DNA from: Candidatus Treponema merdequi
GTDB lineage: Bacteria > Spirochaetota > Spirochaetia > Treponematales > Treponemataceae
Direction of reading: 5' to 3'
Assembly: GCA_018064525.1 (NCBI GenBank)
Contig: JAGHVB010000020.1
Span: 1 to 64,000 of the forward strand
DNA length: 64,000 nucleotides
Below, piece by piece: positions 1 through 7,691 of the stretch (the first letter of the stretch is position 1; each line of letters starts with the position of its first letter). Position numbers and translations under genes: made by a program. Below the pieces are notes generated by a model. The model was not told where the DNA came from, did not search any database, and saw nothing but the letters and a program-made list of their open reading frames with translations.

Positions 1-201
1 AATGTAGTTACTCACAAAGATTACCGCAAACAGGGACTTGGTAAAAAAGTAATTCAAATGGCAACAGAGGATGCAAAAGAAAATAACTGTTACATGGTTT
101 GTCTTCTCAGTAATTCAAAACGAACTGAAGCTCATAAGTTTTATGAGAAAATTGGTTTTGACGGTGTTTGCAAAAAAGGCTTTGTGATGCGGTTTGAATA
201 A
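1..201 (+). CDS. GNAT family N-acetyltransferase, C-terminal part (5' end outside window)
   Basis: Frame 1 is open from the first base for 66 codons and ends in TAA at 199-201; the start lies upstream of the window. The visible part carries the acetyl-CoA binding motif of the GNAT fold (R-x-x-G-x-G/A; here YRKQGLGKKV, residues 8-17 of the visible part). It also has the usual C-terminal pattern of a polar helix followed by FYEKIGF, where the tyrosine is commonly the general acid. GNAT enzymes move an acetyl group from acetyl-CoA to an amine; the substrate cannot be read from this fragment. It converges with the lipoprotein gene at 231-812. Confidence 0.85.
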   Translation, partial: NVVTHKDYRKQGLGKKVIQMATEDAKENNCYMVCLLSNSKRTEAHKFYEKIGFDGVCKKGFVMRFE

Positions 202-230
202 AACTTTTGATTTAGATTATTTAAGGGTGC

Positions 231-812
231 TTAATAAAAAAAGGTATTAATTCCATATTCATTTATTACTTGATAGTGAGAGATGAACTCACGACCGTAT
301 TTTGAAAGAAAATCTTCGACAGACATATCTGTAATTGTGATTCGTTCTCCGATTTTGTTCGGATCAAACGCAAACTCTTTGGCAGAAGTTGAATAATTTG
401 AAAAAACTATTCTTGAAAAAAAATAAGGCTTTGGATTGTAGTAAGAAAAGGAGACAATATCGTCCATATCGCATTTTGGTTCAAGTTTAACTTTTGCAAA
501 GCAGCTTACCGGAATTTTATCGTAAGCGTAATTTTTTATATAATAATTACTTTCGGATAGAGGTGTTTTAGAATTGAACTCGTCAATTACGCCTTCTTTT
601 GTAACCCTAACTTTCTGTGTCTTGCCATTGTTATCATAATATTCAATTATAAAATCAAAGTATTCAAGAGAAGAATCGTCAATCGGAACTACAAGCTTTA
701 TATCAACTTGTTTAACAGAATTGAAAATATAATCTTCAGTAATCTTAACGTCATTACATCCTGAAAAAATAAATAAGGCTGCTAAAAAAAATAAAAAAGA
801 AAGACGTTTCAT
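231..812 (-). CDS. Hypothetical lipoprotein
   Basis: A 193-residue protein that I do not recognise. The N-terminus is a lipoprotein signal peptide: MKRL, a hydrophobic stretch, then a lipobox FSGC with the lipidated cysteine at residue 19. The mature part is polar, rich in Asp, Tyr and Phe, with no motif I can name; it is probably a small beta-rich envelope protein. A GGAG ribosome binding site lies about 8 nt before the ATG. It stands alone, convergent with the GNAT gene and divergent from the CofE-like gene at 1100. Confidence 0.75.
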   Translation of the reverse strand: MKRLSFLFFLAALFIFSGCNDVKITEDYIFNSVKQVDIKLVVPIDDSSLEYFDFIIEYYDNNGKTQKVRVTKEGVIDEFNSKTPLSESNYYIKNYAYDKIPVSCFAKVKLEPKCDMDDIVSFSYYNPKPYFFSRIVFSNYSTSAKEFAFDPNKIGERITITDMSVEDFLSKYGREFISHYQVINEYGINTFFY

Positions 813-1099
813 AATATCATCTCCGTATCTGTAAATTATAATTAAGAATAAATTTATAATATTACTTTATCAGTTTATAATGAAATAAAACCAAATTTCA
901 ATATTGATAGTGAGTTTATTCCGTTTCTGAAGAAAAATATGGATAATGCAGATGTTTCAGTCATAAAATGTTATATAAGTTGAACTTATATTTAGTATAA
1001 TAAATATATATTGTACTTATATCTGTTTTTTTGATATTATACTCTCATAAAAGAACTTTTCGGGTTCGGAAAATTTTCGGGTGGAAACAGGAGATTAAA

Positions 1100-2287
1100 A
1101 TGAAATACAGTGGAACAATCAGTCGCGGTGTTCGTACACCAATTATTAAAAAAGGTGATGATTTAGCTACAATCGTAGTTGATTCAGTCAGCAAATGTGT
1201 AGAAGAAGCAAATCTTACTATCAATGACCGTGATGTAGTTTGTATTACAGAAGCCGTAGTTGGTATTTCAATGGGAAACTATTGTACAGCCGACGACATT
1301 GCTCAGGATGTAAAAAATAAATTCGGCGAAAACGCACACATCGGTTTGATTTTCCCAATTATGAGCCGCAACCGCTTTTCAATGTTGCTCAAAGGTATTT
1401 CCCGCGGATGTAAAAAACTTACAGTTATGCTTTCTTACCCAGGCGACGAAGTTGGAAACAAATTAATCAGCCAGGAAGAATTGCTCGATTCTGGAATCAA
1501 CCCGGCAAAAGACGTATTCACTTCTGAAGAATTCTATAAACTTTTCCCAAATCCAATTCACCCATTCACAGGTGTTGATTACATTAAATTTTATAAAGAA
1601 GCTTCTGAATGTCCAAACACAGAAATTATTCTTGCAAATGACCCACGCGCAATTTTGAACTTTACAAAGGATGTTATCATTGGCTCTACACACGAAGGTC
1701 CAATGAACAAACGCATTCTTACAAAAGCTGGTGTTGGTAAATGCTACTGCATGGACGAACTTATGACAGCTCCAGTAAACGGTTCAGGCTGCAACCCAGA
1801 ATTTGGACTCCTCGGTTCAAACCTTGCTACAGATAACTCAGTTAAATTGTTCCCATGCAACTGCCAGGGCCTTGTAGACGATATTTCAAAACGCCTTTCA
1901 GACAAATACGGCAAAAAAGTTGAAGTTATGATTTACGGTGACGGTGGTTTCAAAGATCCAGTTGGCGGAATCTGGGAATTTGCAGATCCTGTTGTTTCTC
2001 CTTCTTACACAAGCGGACTTGTTGGAACTCCAAACGAACTCAAACTCAAGTATCTTTCAGACAACGAATTCAAAGGTCTCGAAGGTGAAGCACTTAAAGA
2101 AGCAATGATTGCCCGCATTAAATCTAAGGACAAGAACCTCAAGGGCCGCATGGAAACTCAGGGTACAACACCTCGCCAGCTCACAGACCTCCTCGGTTCA
2201 CTTGCAGATTTGACTTCTGGTTCAGGTGACAAAGGTACTCCAGTTATCTTGATTCAGAATTATTTTAGCAACTACGCTGATCAGTAA
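1100..2287 (+). CDS. CofE-like (coenzyme F420-0:L-glutamate ligase family) protein
   Basis: A 395-residue protein. The open frame extends upstream to 1031, but I choose ATG 1100 because a GGAG ribosome binding site sits 7-10 nt before it and the protein then begins MKYSGTISRG, where the family similarity starts. Acidic and glycine motifs such as IYGDGGFKDPVGG and GSTHEGPMNKR resemble the PF01996 ligase fold, which in methanogens and actinobacteria adds glutamate to F420-0. Nothing else in the window makes F420 and spirochaetes are not known to use it, so the real substrate is unknown. The gene ends in a good intrinsic terminator (2352-2381). The family call is from recall of similar annotated proteins; the function is not established. 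Confidence 0.6.
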   Translation: MKYSGTISRGVRTPIIKKGDDLATIVVDSVSKCVEEANLTINDRDVVCITEAVVGISMGNYCTADDIAQDVKNKFGENAHIGLIFPIMSRNRFSMLLKGISRGCKKLTVMLSYPGDEVGNKLISQEELLDSGINPAKDVFTSEEFYKLFPNPIHPFTGVDYIKFYKEASECPNTEIILANDPRAILNFTKDVIIGSTHEGPMNKRILTKAGVGKCYCMDELMTAPVNGSGCNPEFGLLGSNLATDNSVKLFPCNCQGLVDDISKRLSDKYGKKVEVMIYGDGGFKDPVGGIWEFADPVVSPSYTSGLVGTPNELKLKYLSDNEFKGLEGEALKEAMIARIKSKDKNLKGRMETQGTTPRQLTDLLGSLADLTSGSGDKGTPVILIQNYFSNYADQ

Positions 2288-2297
2288 TAAACTTTTG

Positions 2298-2324
2298 TGG
2301 TGGTTGAGCGTGTCGAAACCACCA
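2298..2324 (+). other. Inverted repeat downstream of the CofE-like gene
   Basis: A perfect 8-bp stem (TGGTGGTT / AACCACCA) with an 11-nt loop, starting 11 nt after the stop codon. No U-tract follows directly, so it is more likely an mRNA 3' end stabiliser in front of the true terminator than a terminator itself. Confidence 0.5.
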
Positions 2325-2351
2325 TTATTGTAGTGACGATTTTTTATTCAA

Positions 2352-2381
2352 ATGCCCGGTCGCAGGATCGGGTATTTTTTT
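2352..2381 (+). terminator. Rho-independent terminator after the CofE-like gene
   Basis: Stem ATGCCCGGTC / GATCGGGTAT (one G-U pair inside the core) around a GCAG tetraloop, followed by seven T residues at 2375-2381. It separates the CofE-like gene from the HTH regulator. Confidence 0.85.
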
Positions 2382-2427
2382 GCCGTTTTTCACTGTATCT
2401 ACTGCGCGTAGATTTACACTGTTTTTA

Positions 2428-2456
2428 TCTGATTGTAGTATAAAGATACAATCAGA
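2428..2456. promoter_or_regulatory. Perfect 10-bp palindrome, candidate operator for the HTH regulator
   Basis: TCTGATTGTA and its exact reverse complement TACAATCAGA are separated by 9 nt, ending 9 nt before the start codon at 2466. The right arm overlaps the AGAGG ribosome binding site (2454-2458). Its position and symmetry suit an autoregulatory operator bound by the dimeric regulator, or an mRNA hairpin that hides the ribosome binding site. The function is inferred. Confidence 0.5.
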
Positions 2457-2465
2457 GGTAATTCA

Positions 2466-3047
2466 ATGAATGCAGAAAAAACAGGAAAATTAATTTATGA
2501 AGCCAGAATAAAAAAAGGCATGACTCAGAAGGAACTTGCAGATGCGATTTTCGTTACAGATAAAGCAGTATGTAAATGGGAAAAAGGTCATGGCTGTCCG
2601 GACATAACTTTACTTTCACAGCTTTCAAAAGTTCTTGAAATTGATATTCAAAGTATTCTTCGTGGTGAACTTGCAGATAATATTATTACTGCAGGTAATA
2701 TGAAAAGAATAAAATTTTACCGTTGTCCGTCCTGCGGTAATCTTATTACGAGTTTTAACGAAATTGAAATCAGCTGCTGTGGAAATAAGCTTAATTCACT
2801 TAAAGTACAGCAGACTCAAAATTCAGAATACCAGCCTGTCATTTCTGAATTTGACGGCAGTTATCTTGTTAGTTTTAAACATCCTATGACAAAAGAAGAA
2901 TATATCTCCAATGTTATTACAATACAGTATGATAAAGTTATGGTTACAAATCTTTTTGCTGAACAGGAGGCTTCTGTCATCTTACCACAGACTGGCGGCA
3001 TAAAAATGTATCTTGTTAACAGCAAAGGAGAATTGTTTGAAATATAG
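2466..3047 (+). CDS. XRE-family regulator fused to a desulforedoxin / degenerate superoxide-reductase-like domain
   Basis: A 193-residue protein in three parts. Residues 5-65 are a Cro/C1-type helix-turn-helix (MTQKELADAI, then TDKAVCKWEKG). Residues 82-112 look like a desulforedoxin domain: FYRCPSCGN plus a paired CC give Cys87, Cys90, Cys104 and Cys105, the usual four ligands of a rubredoxin-like iron or zinc site. Residues 121-193 resemble the neelaredoxin (superoxide reductase) domain and keep HPM at 139-141. The other positions that hold the catalytic iron appear replaced: EYQP instead of a His-containing motif, EEYI instead of a second His, and VNSKGELF instead of the Cys-x-x-His end. 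So it probably senses rather than reduces. AGAGG precedes the ATG. Confidence 0.75.
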   Translation: MNAEKTGKLIYEARIKKGMTQKELADAIFVTDKAVCKWEKGHGCPDITLLSQLSKVLEIDIQSILRGELADNIITAGNMKRIKFYRCPSCGNLITSFNEIEISCCGNKLNSLKVQQTQNSEYQPVISEFDGSYLVSFKHPMTKEEYISNVITIQYDKVMVTNLFAEQEASVILPQTGGIKMYLVNSKGELFEI

Positions 3048-3116
3048 CCGAAGGAATTCAAATTAGTTTTCTGAGAATCATTTTTCAATGTTTCAAGACT
3101 TTGCGAGATAAAAAAC

Positions 3117-4865
3117 TTAATAATGGATTGAATCGATTTTTTCAAAAAGCGTATCAGTTTTAAGAGCATTGTTGTAATATTCTTCAAGCTGAGTACGGCA
3201 TTCAAGGAATATAACTCCGATTTCCGGGTCAAAATGTTTACCAAGGTCGTTTTGAATTATATTAAAAGCTTCTTCAAATGACTTTGCTTCTTTATAGCAG
3301 CGGCGGCTGACAAGAGCATCAAAGACATCGGCAAGAGCCATGATGCGTGCCTCAACTGGAATTTCTTTTCCTTTTTTGCCGACAGGGTAACCGGTTCCAT
3401 CCCATTTTTCATGATGATAATGAGCAATATTTGCAGCGATTGCTTTAAATTCAAGATCGGTAGTTTCGCGTAAAACTTCCTGTACAATAATTGAACCTTT
3501 TGTTGAATGTTTTTTCATCTGTTCGTATTCCTGCGGTTCAAATTTTCCAGGCTTTCTTAAAATGGAATCATCTACTGCGATTTTTCCGAGGTCGTGCATA
3601 GGTGCTGCTTTAATCATCCGTTCACAGAATTCCTGATTGCACCATGCTGAAAATCTTGGATTTGTCTTTAATTTGTTGACAAAAATTCTTACGCAGTCAC
3701 TTGTTCTTAAAATATGTCCGCCTGTTGAGTTATCACGGCTTTCAACCATCATAGCCATTCCTTTGATGATTGAATCCTGCATGGCTGTAATCTTTGCAGT
3801 TTTCTCTTCGATTGCAGTTGTCAGTGCCTGATTGTAAAGATTGATTCCATTTATATAATTCTGTTCCGAAGTGTTGTCGCGAAGTTCAAAAAGATATCCG
3901 AGAATTTTTTTTCGTGTTTTGAGCGGGTGAATTGTGCAGATTGCTGAAATTAAATTTGCTTCAATGGTAAAGTCGTTTTCGAGATTATCGATCCATTTCC
4001 ATGAAGTTTCATTGTAATTCAGTTTAGTAATTATATCTGTGTATTTGCTGTTGATTTTTGAATCAATTGGAATTTCCTTTAAATCTGGTAAAAGCTGTAT
4101 GGCAAGTTCATCACAACCTAAAAATCTTTTCTTTATATCAAAAGCAATGTAACCATAACCACCGCGCAATTTGTAAACTTCCATCAGGTTTGAAGAAATA
4201 TCATACATGTTTGCATGAACAGAGAGAACGATAAAAATAAGTTCCATCAAAATATAAATAAAAACCATCAGGTTAAGTTTAATGTTCAGTAAAAGCGGAA
4301 CAATGTAAGCAGTAGTTCCAAAAATAATCATACCAAGAAGTATGAAGAGAGTTTTTTTTGAGATTTGTTTTTTACTTTTGAAAGAAAAAATTATGACTAA
4401 AGCTGCAGATATATTTATTAATGCAAGGAAGATTATATAATATAAAAGTAAAGGTCCCGGTTCAAAATCAAGAATCGTGAGACCCATATATTTTCTGATT
4501 GACATATTTCTAAAAAATACGCCTGTTGTTTGAGTTGAACATACAGCAACTATAAAAAATAATGATATGGAAAGAATTGAAATTTTGATGAGCGGATTAA
4601 ATTTTTTTTCACATAAGTCTATGATTACAATCAGCATAAAAGTGATTGTAAGAATGCTGCCCATGTAAGAAACCATAGTTCCGAACATTGTCGATTCAAG
4701 ATTTGGAGCAAATACAGAAAATGTATAGCCGAAATTTGAAACAAGCGTAGAAGTGAATAGAATGAGGAAATTCTTATTTGTTCTTCGGCTTGAGGTTTCG
4801 TAAAAAATTATAAGTTCTATAAGTGACAGAAAAACAGCTGCCATATAGAGAAATCTTAAATCCAT
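3117..4865 (-). CDS. Membrane-bound HD-GYP domain protein (probable cyclic-di-GMP phosphodiesterase)
   Basis: A 582-residue protein. Residues 1-220 hold about seven hydrophobic segments like the 7TM sensor found at the front of some histidine kinases. Residues 225-335 form a probable PAS-like region (GYIAFDIKKRF onward). Residues 360-560 are an HD-GYP domain: TGGHILRTS with His384, the HD pair His424-Asp425 in HDLGKIAV, and HHEKWDGTGYP at 484-494, which is the GYP signature. All expected metal and signature residues are present, so hydrolysis of cyclic-di-GMP is likely. No GGDEF domain is visible. A TATAAT hexamer ends 8 nt before the ATG and no ribosome binding site is seen, so it may be leaderless too. 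Confidence 0.9.
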   Translation of the reverse strand: MDLRFLYMAAVFLSLIELIIFYETSSRRTNKNFLILFTSTLVSNFGYTFSVFAPNLESTMFGTMVSYMGSILTITFMLIVIIDLCEKKFNPLIKISILSISLFFIVAVCSTQTTGVFFRNMSIRKYMGLTILDFEPGPLLLYYIIFLALINISAALVIIFSFKSKKQISKKTLFILLGMIIFGTTAYIVPLLLNIKLNLMVFIYILMELIFIVLSVHANMYDISSNLMEVYKLRGGYGYIAFDIKKRFLGCDELAIQLLPDLKEIPIDSKINSKYTDIITKLNYNETSWKWIDNLENDFTIEANLISAICTIHPLKTRKKILGYLFELRDNTSEQNYINGINLYNQALTTAIEEKTAKITAMQDSIIKGMAMMVESRDNSTGGHILRTSDCVRIFVNKLKTNPRFSAWCNQEFCERMIKAAPMHDLGKIAVDDSILRKPGKFEPQEYEQMKKHSTKGSIIVQEVLRETTDLEFKAIAANIAHYHHEKWDGTGYPVGKKGKEIPVEARIMALADVFDALVSRRCYKEAKSFEEAFNIIQNDLGKHFDPEIGVIFLECRTQLEEYYNNALKTDTLFEKIDSIHY

Positions 4866-4918
4866 ATCAAATAATTATATCTCTGAATTTGAAATTTTGC
4901 GAATTTTTTTAGAGATAT

Positions 4919-4947
4919 TTGAAAAATTTTCGTTAAAAAGTTAAAAT
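4919..4947 (+). promoter_or_regulatory. Promoter giving a probable leaderless mRNA for the gene at 4954
   Basis: TTGAAA at 4919-4924, a 17-nt spacer, and TAAAAT at 4942-4947. Only 6 nt separate the -10 box from the ATG, so transcription should start at or within a base of the start codon. No Shine-Dalgarno sequence is present. Confidence 0.65.
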
Positions 4948-4953
4948 CGTAAT

Positions 4954-5346
4954 ATGACAGAAAAAGAACAGGATGAACTTTTATTTTCGATACTCAGACA
5001 GTTTATTAAAATCCTCATTGAAGCAAACGAATATGAAAAACAGCAGAATTATCCTGATTCAAAAAAAACTATTCTTGAAAATGAAAAAACGATTTCAGTT
5101 TTGTCTGGAATTACCGCAGAAATAAATTCTATCGAACAGCTTGCAGAACTTGATGAAGATATAATAGATATTGTATTTGAGGCTCTCGCTGAATTTGAAG
5201 GCGATTTTACAGTTTCTGCGGAGTTGGAACAGAGAAAAAAAGATCTTGAATTCTGTAAAAAAATGGATGAACTTGTCTGGCTTTTTACTGGAGGAGAAGA
5301 CAGCGAATCAGAAGAAGATGAATTTGAAGAAGAGGAGGAAGTCTGA
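4954..5346 (+). CDS. Small acidic hypothetical protein upstream of mgtE
   Basis: A 130-residue, strongly acidic protein ending in a run of Glu and Asp residues. It is predicted all-helical, without signal peptide or membrane segment. I do not recognise the family. It is 2 nt upstream of mgtE and almost certainly cotranscribed with it. A role linked to the magnesium channel is only a guess from position. The start is set by the leaderless promoter at 4919-4947. Confidence 0.75.
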   Translation: MTEKEQDELLFSILRQFIKILIEANEYEKQQNYPDSKKTILENEKTISVLSGITAEINSIEQLAELDEDIIDIVFEALAEFEGDFTVSAELEQRKKDLEFCKKMDELVWLFTGGEDSESEEDEFEEEEEV

Positions 5347-5348
5347 TT

Positions 5349-6722
5349 ATGGCGGATTTGAATGTAACACTTGAAAAAACTTTAGATACTCTTCTTGCCG
5401 AAAAAAAATATTCTTCTGTCAAAGATATTCTTTCGACAATGGCAGGCGAAGATGTTGCAGCAATCATTCAGGAACTTCCAGATAAATCCGGTCCGCTGAT
5501 TTTTCGTCTGCTTCCAAAAAAAATTGCCGCTGATGCTTTTATCGAAATGGAAAGTGATTATCAGGAAACTTTAATCAGGGGATTTTCAGATGTTGAACTT
5601 ACTGCGATTCTTGATGAACTTTATGTAAATGAAGCTGTTGATCTTGTAGAAGAAATGCCTGCTAATGTTGTAGAGAGAATCCTTTCTCATGTTGATGCAG
5701 CAACAAGAAAAGAAATAAATCAGATTTTACAGTATCCGGAAAATTCTGCAGGTTCAATCATGACTACAGAATATGTTTCACTCAGGCTGGGAACAACTGT
5801 CGGTCAGGCAATTCAGATGATCCGCAAAAATGGTTCTGATAAAAAATCTTTTTATACCTGTTATGTTACAAAAAACAGAAAACTTCTAGGAAGACTTTCT
5901 GTAAAAGATCTTCTTCTTGCAAAAGATGATGATCTTCTTATTGATGAACTTATGAAAACAAATGTCATCAGTGTCAACACTCATGCCGATCAGGAAGAAG
6001 TTGCCCAGATGTTTTCAAAATATAATTTTATGGCACTGCCTGTTGTTGATAAAGAAGAGAGAATGGTCGGAATCATTTCATTTGATGATGCCATTGATGT
6101 TCTTGAAGATGAAACAACAGAGGATATCGAAATCATGGCCGGTATGACTCCGAGTGATACAACATATCTTCATTCGTCTCCGTTAAATCTTTTTAAACAT
6201 AGAATCGGCTGGCTTATGCTTTTGATGATAAGTGCAACTTTTACAGGAATGATTATCAGTAATTTTGAAAATGCGCTTTCAACTCTTGTTGTACTGACAG
6301 CATTCATTCCGATGCTGATGGATACAGGCGGAAATTCCGGATCACAGTCATCAGTTACAGTAATCCGTTCTATTTCTCTTGGAGAACTTGAGTTTTCTGA
6401 TTTGATGAAAGTAATCTGGAAAGAAATCAGGACTGCAGTTTTATGTGGAATTGCACTTGCTGTTGTCTGTTTTGTAAAAATTATGCTTGTAGACAGACTT
6501 CTTCTTGGTAATACAGATGTAACTGTTGTTGTTGCACTTGTTGTGTGTGTGACAATGGCACTTACAGTTCTTGTTGCAAAAGTAATCGGCTGTACACTTC
6601 CGCTTGTTGCAAAGAAACTTGGTTTTGATCCGGCGGTTATGGCGAGTCCTTTTATTACAACAATTGTTGATGCTATTTCGCTTTTAGTTTATTTTGGAAT
6701 TGCAAAGGCGGTGTTATTTTGA
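5349..6722 (+). CDS. mgtE: Magnesium transporter MgtE
   Basis: A 457-residue protein, the normal length for MgtE. Residues 5-130 are the MgtE_N superhelical domain. Residues 135-255 hold the two CBS domains (SIMTTEYVSLR and MKTNVISVNTH mark their starts), which sense cytosolic magnesium. Residues 280-457 contain the five membrane helices of the channel, including the conserved GGNSGSQSSVTVIRS segment. The protein passes Mg2+ inward when intracellular Mg2+ is low. A GAGGAGG ribosome binding site lies inside the 3' end of the upstream acidic gene, and its TGA overlaps the TTG start of the next gene. No M-box riboswitch is visible upstream. Confidence 0.96.
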   Translation: MADLNVTLEKTLDTLLAEKKYSSVKDILSTMAGEDVAAIIQELPDKSGPLIFRLLPKKIAADAFIEMESDYQETLIRGFSDVELTAILDELYVNEAVDLVEEMPANVVERILSHVDAATRKEINQILQYPENSAGSIMTTEYVSLRLGTTVGQAIQMIRKNGSDKKSFYTCYVTKNRKLLGRLSVKDLLLAKDDDLLIDELMKTNVISVNTHADQEEVAQMFSKYNFMALPVVDKEERMVGIISFDDAIDVLEDETTEDIEIMAGMTPSDTTYLHSSPLNLFKHRIGWLMLLMISATFTGMIISNFENALSTLVVLTAFIPMLMDTGGNSGSQSSVTVIRSISLGELEFSDLMKVIWKEIRTAVLCGIALAVVCFVKIMLVDRLLLGNTDVTVVVALVVCVTMALTVLVAKVIGCTLPLVAKKLGFDPAVMASPFITTIVDAISLLVYFGIAKAVLF

Positions 6723-7642
6723 AATACAGAGATTTACATTTACATTTAGATGGTTCTGTAAGTTTAGATTCAGTTAAAAAACTTTCAGTAATTGCTTCAG
6801 AAAAACTTATGCAGAGTGATAAAGAGATACTTGAAAAACTTCAGGTGTCACCAGACTGTAAAAATTTAAATGAATATCTTTCCAAGTTTGATTTTCCGCT
6901 TTCATTTCTGCAGACAGAAGAACAGATTACATTTTTAGTAAAAAATCTTTTATCAGAATTGAATGCACTTGATTATGAATATGCAGAAATCAGATTTGCA
7001 CCGCAGCTTCATTTGAAAAAAGGTCTTACACAGGAGCGCGTTGTGAAAGCCGCTGCCGAAGGATTGAAAGACGGTCCAATAGATGCAAAACTTATTCTTT
7101 GTGCGATGCGTGGTGATAAAAATGAAAGGGAAAATTTTGAGACTCTCGAAGTTGCCAAAGAGTTTTTAGGGAAAGGGGTGTGCGCTCTGGACCTTGCCGG
7201 AGCTGAGGCCCTTTTTTCAACAGGAAATTTTAAAGAGCTTTTCAAAAAGGCGCGCGATTTAGAAGTTCCATTTACAATTCATGCCGGAGAAGCCGACGGG
7301 CCGAAATCAGTTTATACTGCCCTGGAATTTGGTGCACGCCGAATTGGTCACGGAGTCCGTTCTTTTGAAGACAGGGAACTTGTAAAAGAAATCGCAAGCC
7401 AGAAAATTCCACTTGAAATGTGCCCGACAAGCAACATGCAGACATGTGTTTTTTCTGATATAAAAGATTATCCGATAATGCAGTATCTCGATGCTGGAAT
7501 CATCGCGACTGTGAACAGCGATAACATGGCTGTTTCAAATACGACTGTTCCTGCCGAGCTTGGACTTTTGAAAAAAACTTTCTCGCTTTCTGATTCTGAT
7601 ATTGAATTAATCCAGAAAAACTCGGTAATTGCATCGTTTTAG
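6719..7642 (+). CDS. add: Adenosine deaminase
   Basis: A 307-residue amidohydrolase that converts adenosine to inosine. Zinc and catalytic residues are visible: His7 and His9 in HLHLDGS, His188 and Glu191 in IHAGEADG, His211 in RIGHG, and Asp268 in NSDN. The usual second Asp of the NTDDP motif is Asn269, as I recall for a subgroup of bacterial adenosine deaminases. The protein ends at NSVIASF, about 25 residues earlier than E. coli Add. The start is TTG, overlapping the mgtE stop (TTGA), which implies translational coupling. It fits purine salvage, next to purL. Confidence 0.88.
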   Translation: MKYRDLHLHLDGSVSLDSVKKLSVIASEKLMQSDKEILEKLQVSPDCKNLNEYLSKFDFPLSFLQTEEQITFLVKNLLSELNALDYEYAEIRFAPQLHLKKGLTQERVVKAAAEGLKDGPIDAKLILCAMRGDKNERENFETLEVAKEFLGKGVCALDLAGAEALFSTGNFKELFKKARDLEVPFTIHAGEADGPKSVYTALEFGARRIGHGVRSFEDRELVKEIASQKIPLEMCPTSNMQTCVFSDIKDYPIMQYLDAGIIATVNSDNMAVSNTTVPAELGLLKKTFSLSDSDIELIQKNSVIASF

Positions 7643-7655
7643 ACTGTTTCCTTTA

Positions 7656-7684
7656 TTGTAACTACGCGTTTTTTTCAATATAAT
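7656..7684 (+). promoter_or_regulatory. Promoter of purL, probably leaderless
   Basis: TTGTAA at 7656-7661, 17-nt spacer, TATAAT at 7679-7684, then 7 nt to the ATG. An AGGTGG string sits between the -10 box and the ATG but ends 1 nt before it, too close for normal use and mostly upstream of the expected transcription start. Confidence 0.65.
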
Positions 7685-7691
7685 AGGTGGC

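Noticed and set aside
1031-1099. Upstream in-frame start for the CofE-like gene
   Set aside because: The extra 23 residues are basic with no family similarity, while ATG 1100 has a good ribosome binding site.
4866-4953. M-box magnesium riboswitch upstream of the mgtE operon
   Set aside because: The gap to the first gene is 88 nt, mostly A/T, with a promoter next to the start codon and no room for the M-box.
7642-7691. Purine riboswitch before purL
   Set aside because: Only 49 nt separate the genes, and they hold the promoter itself.
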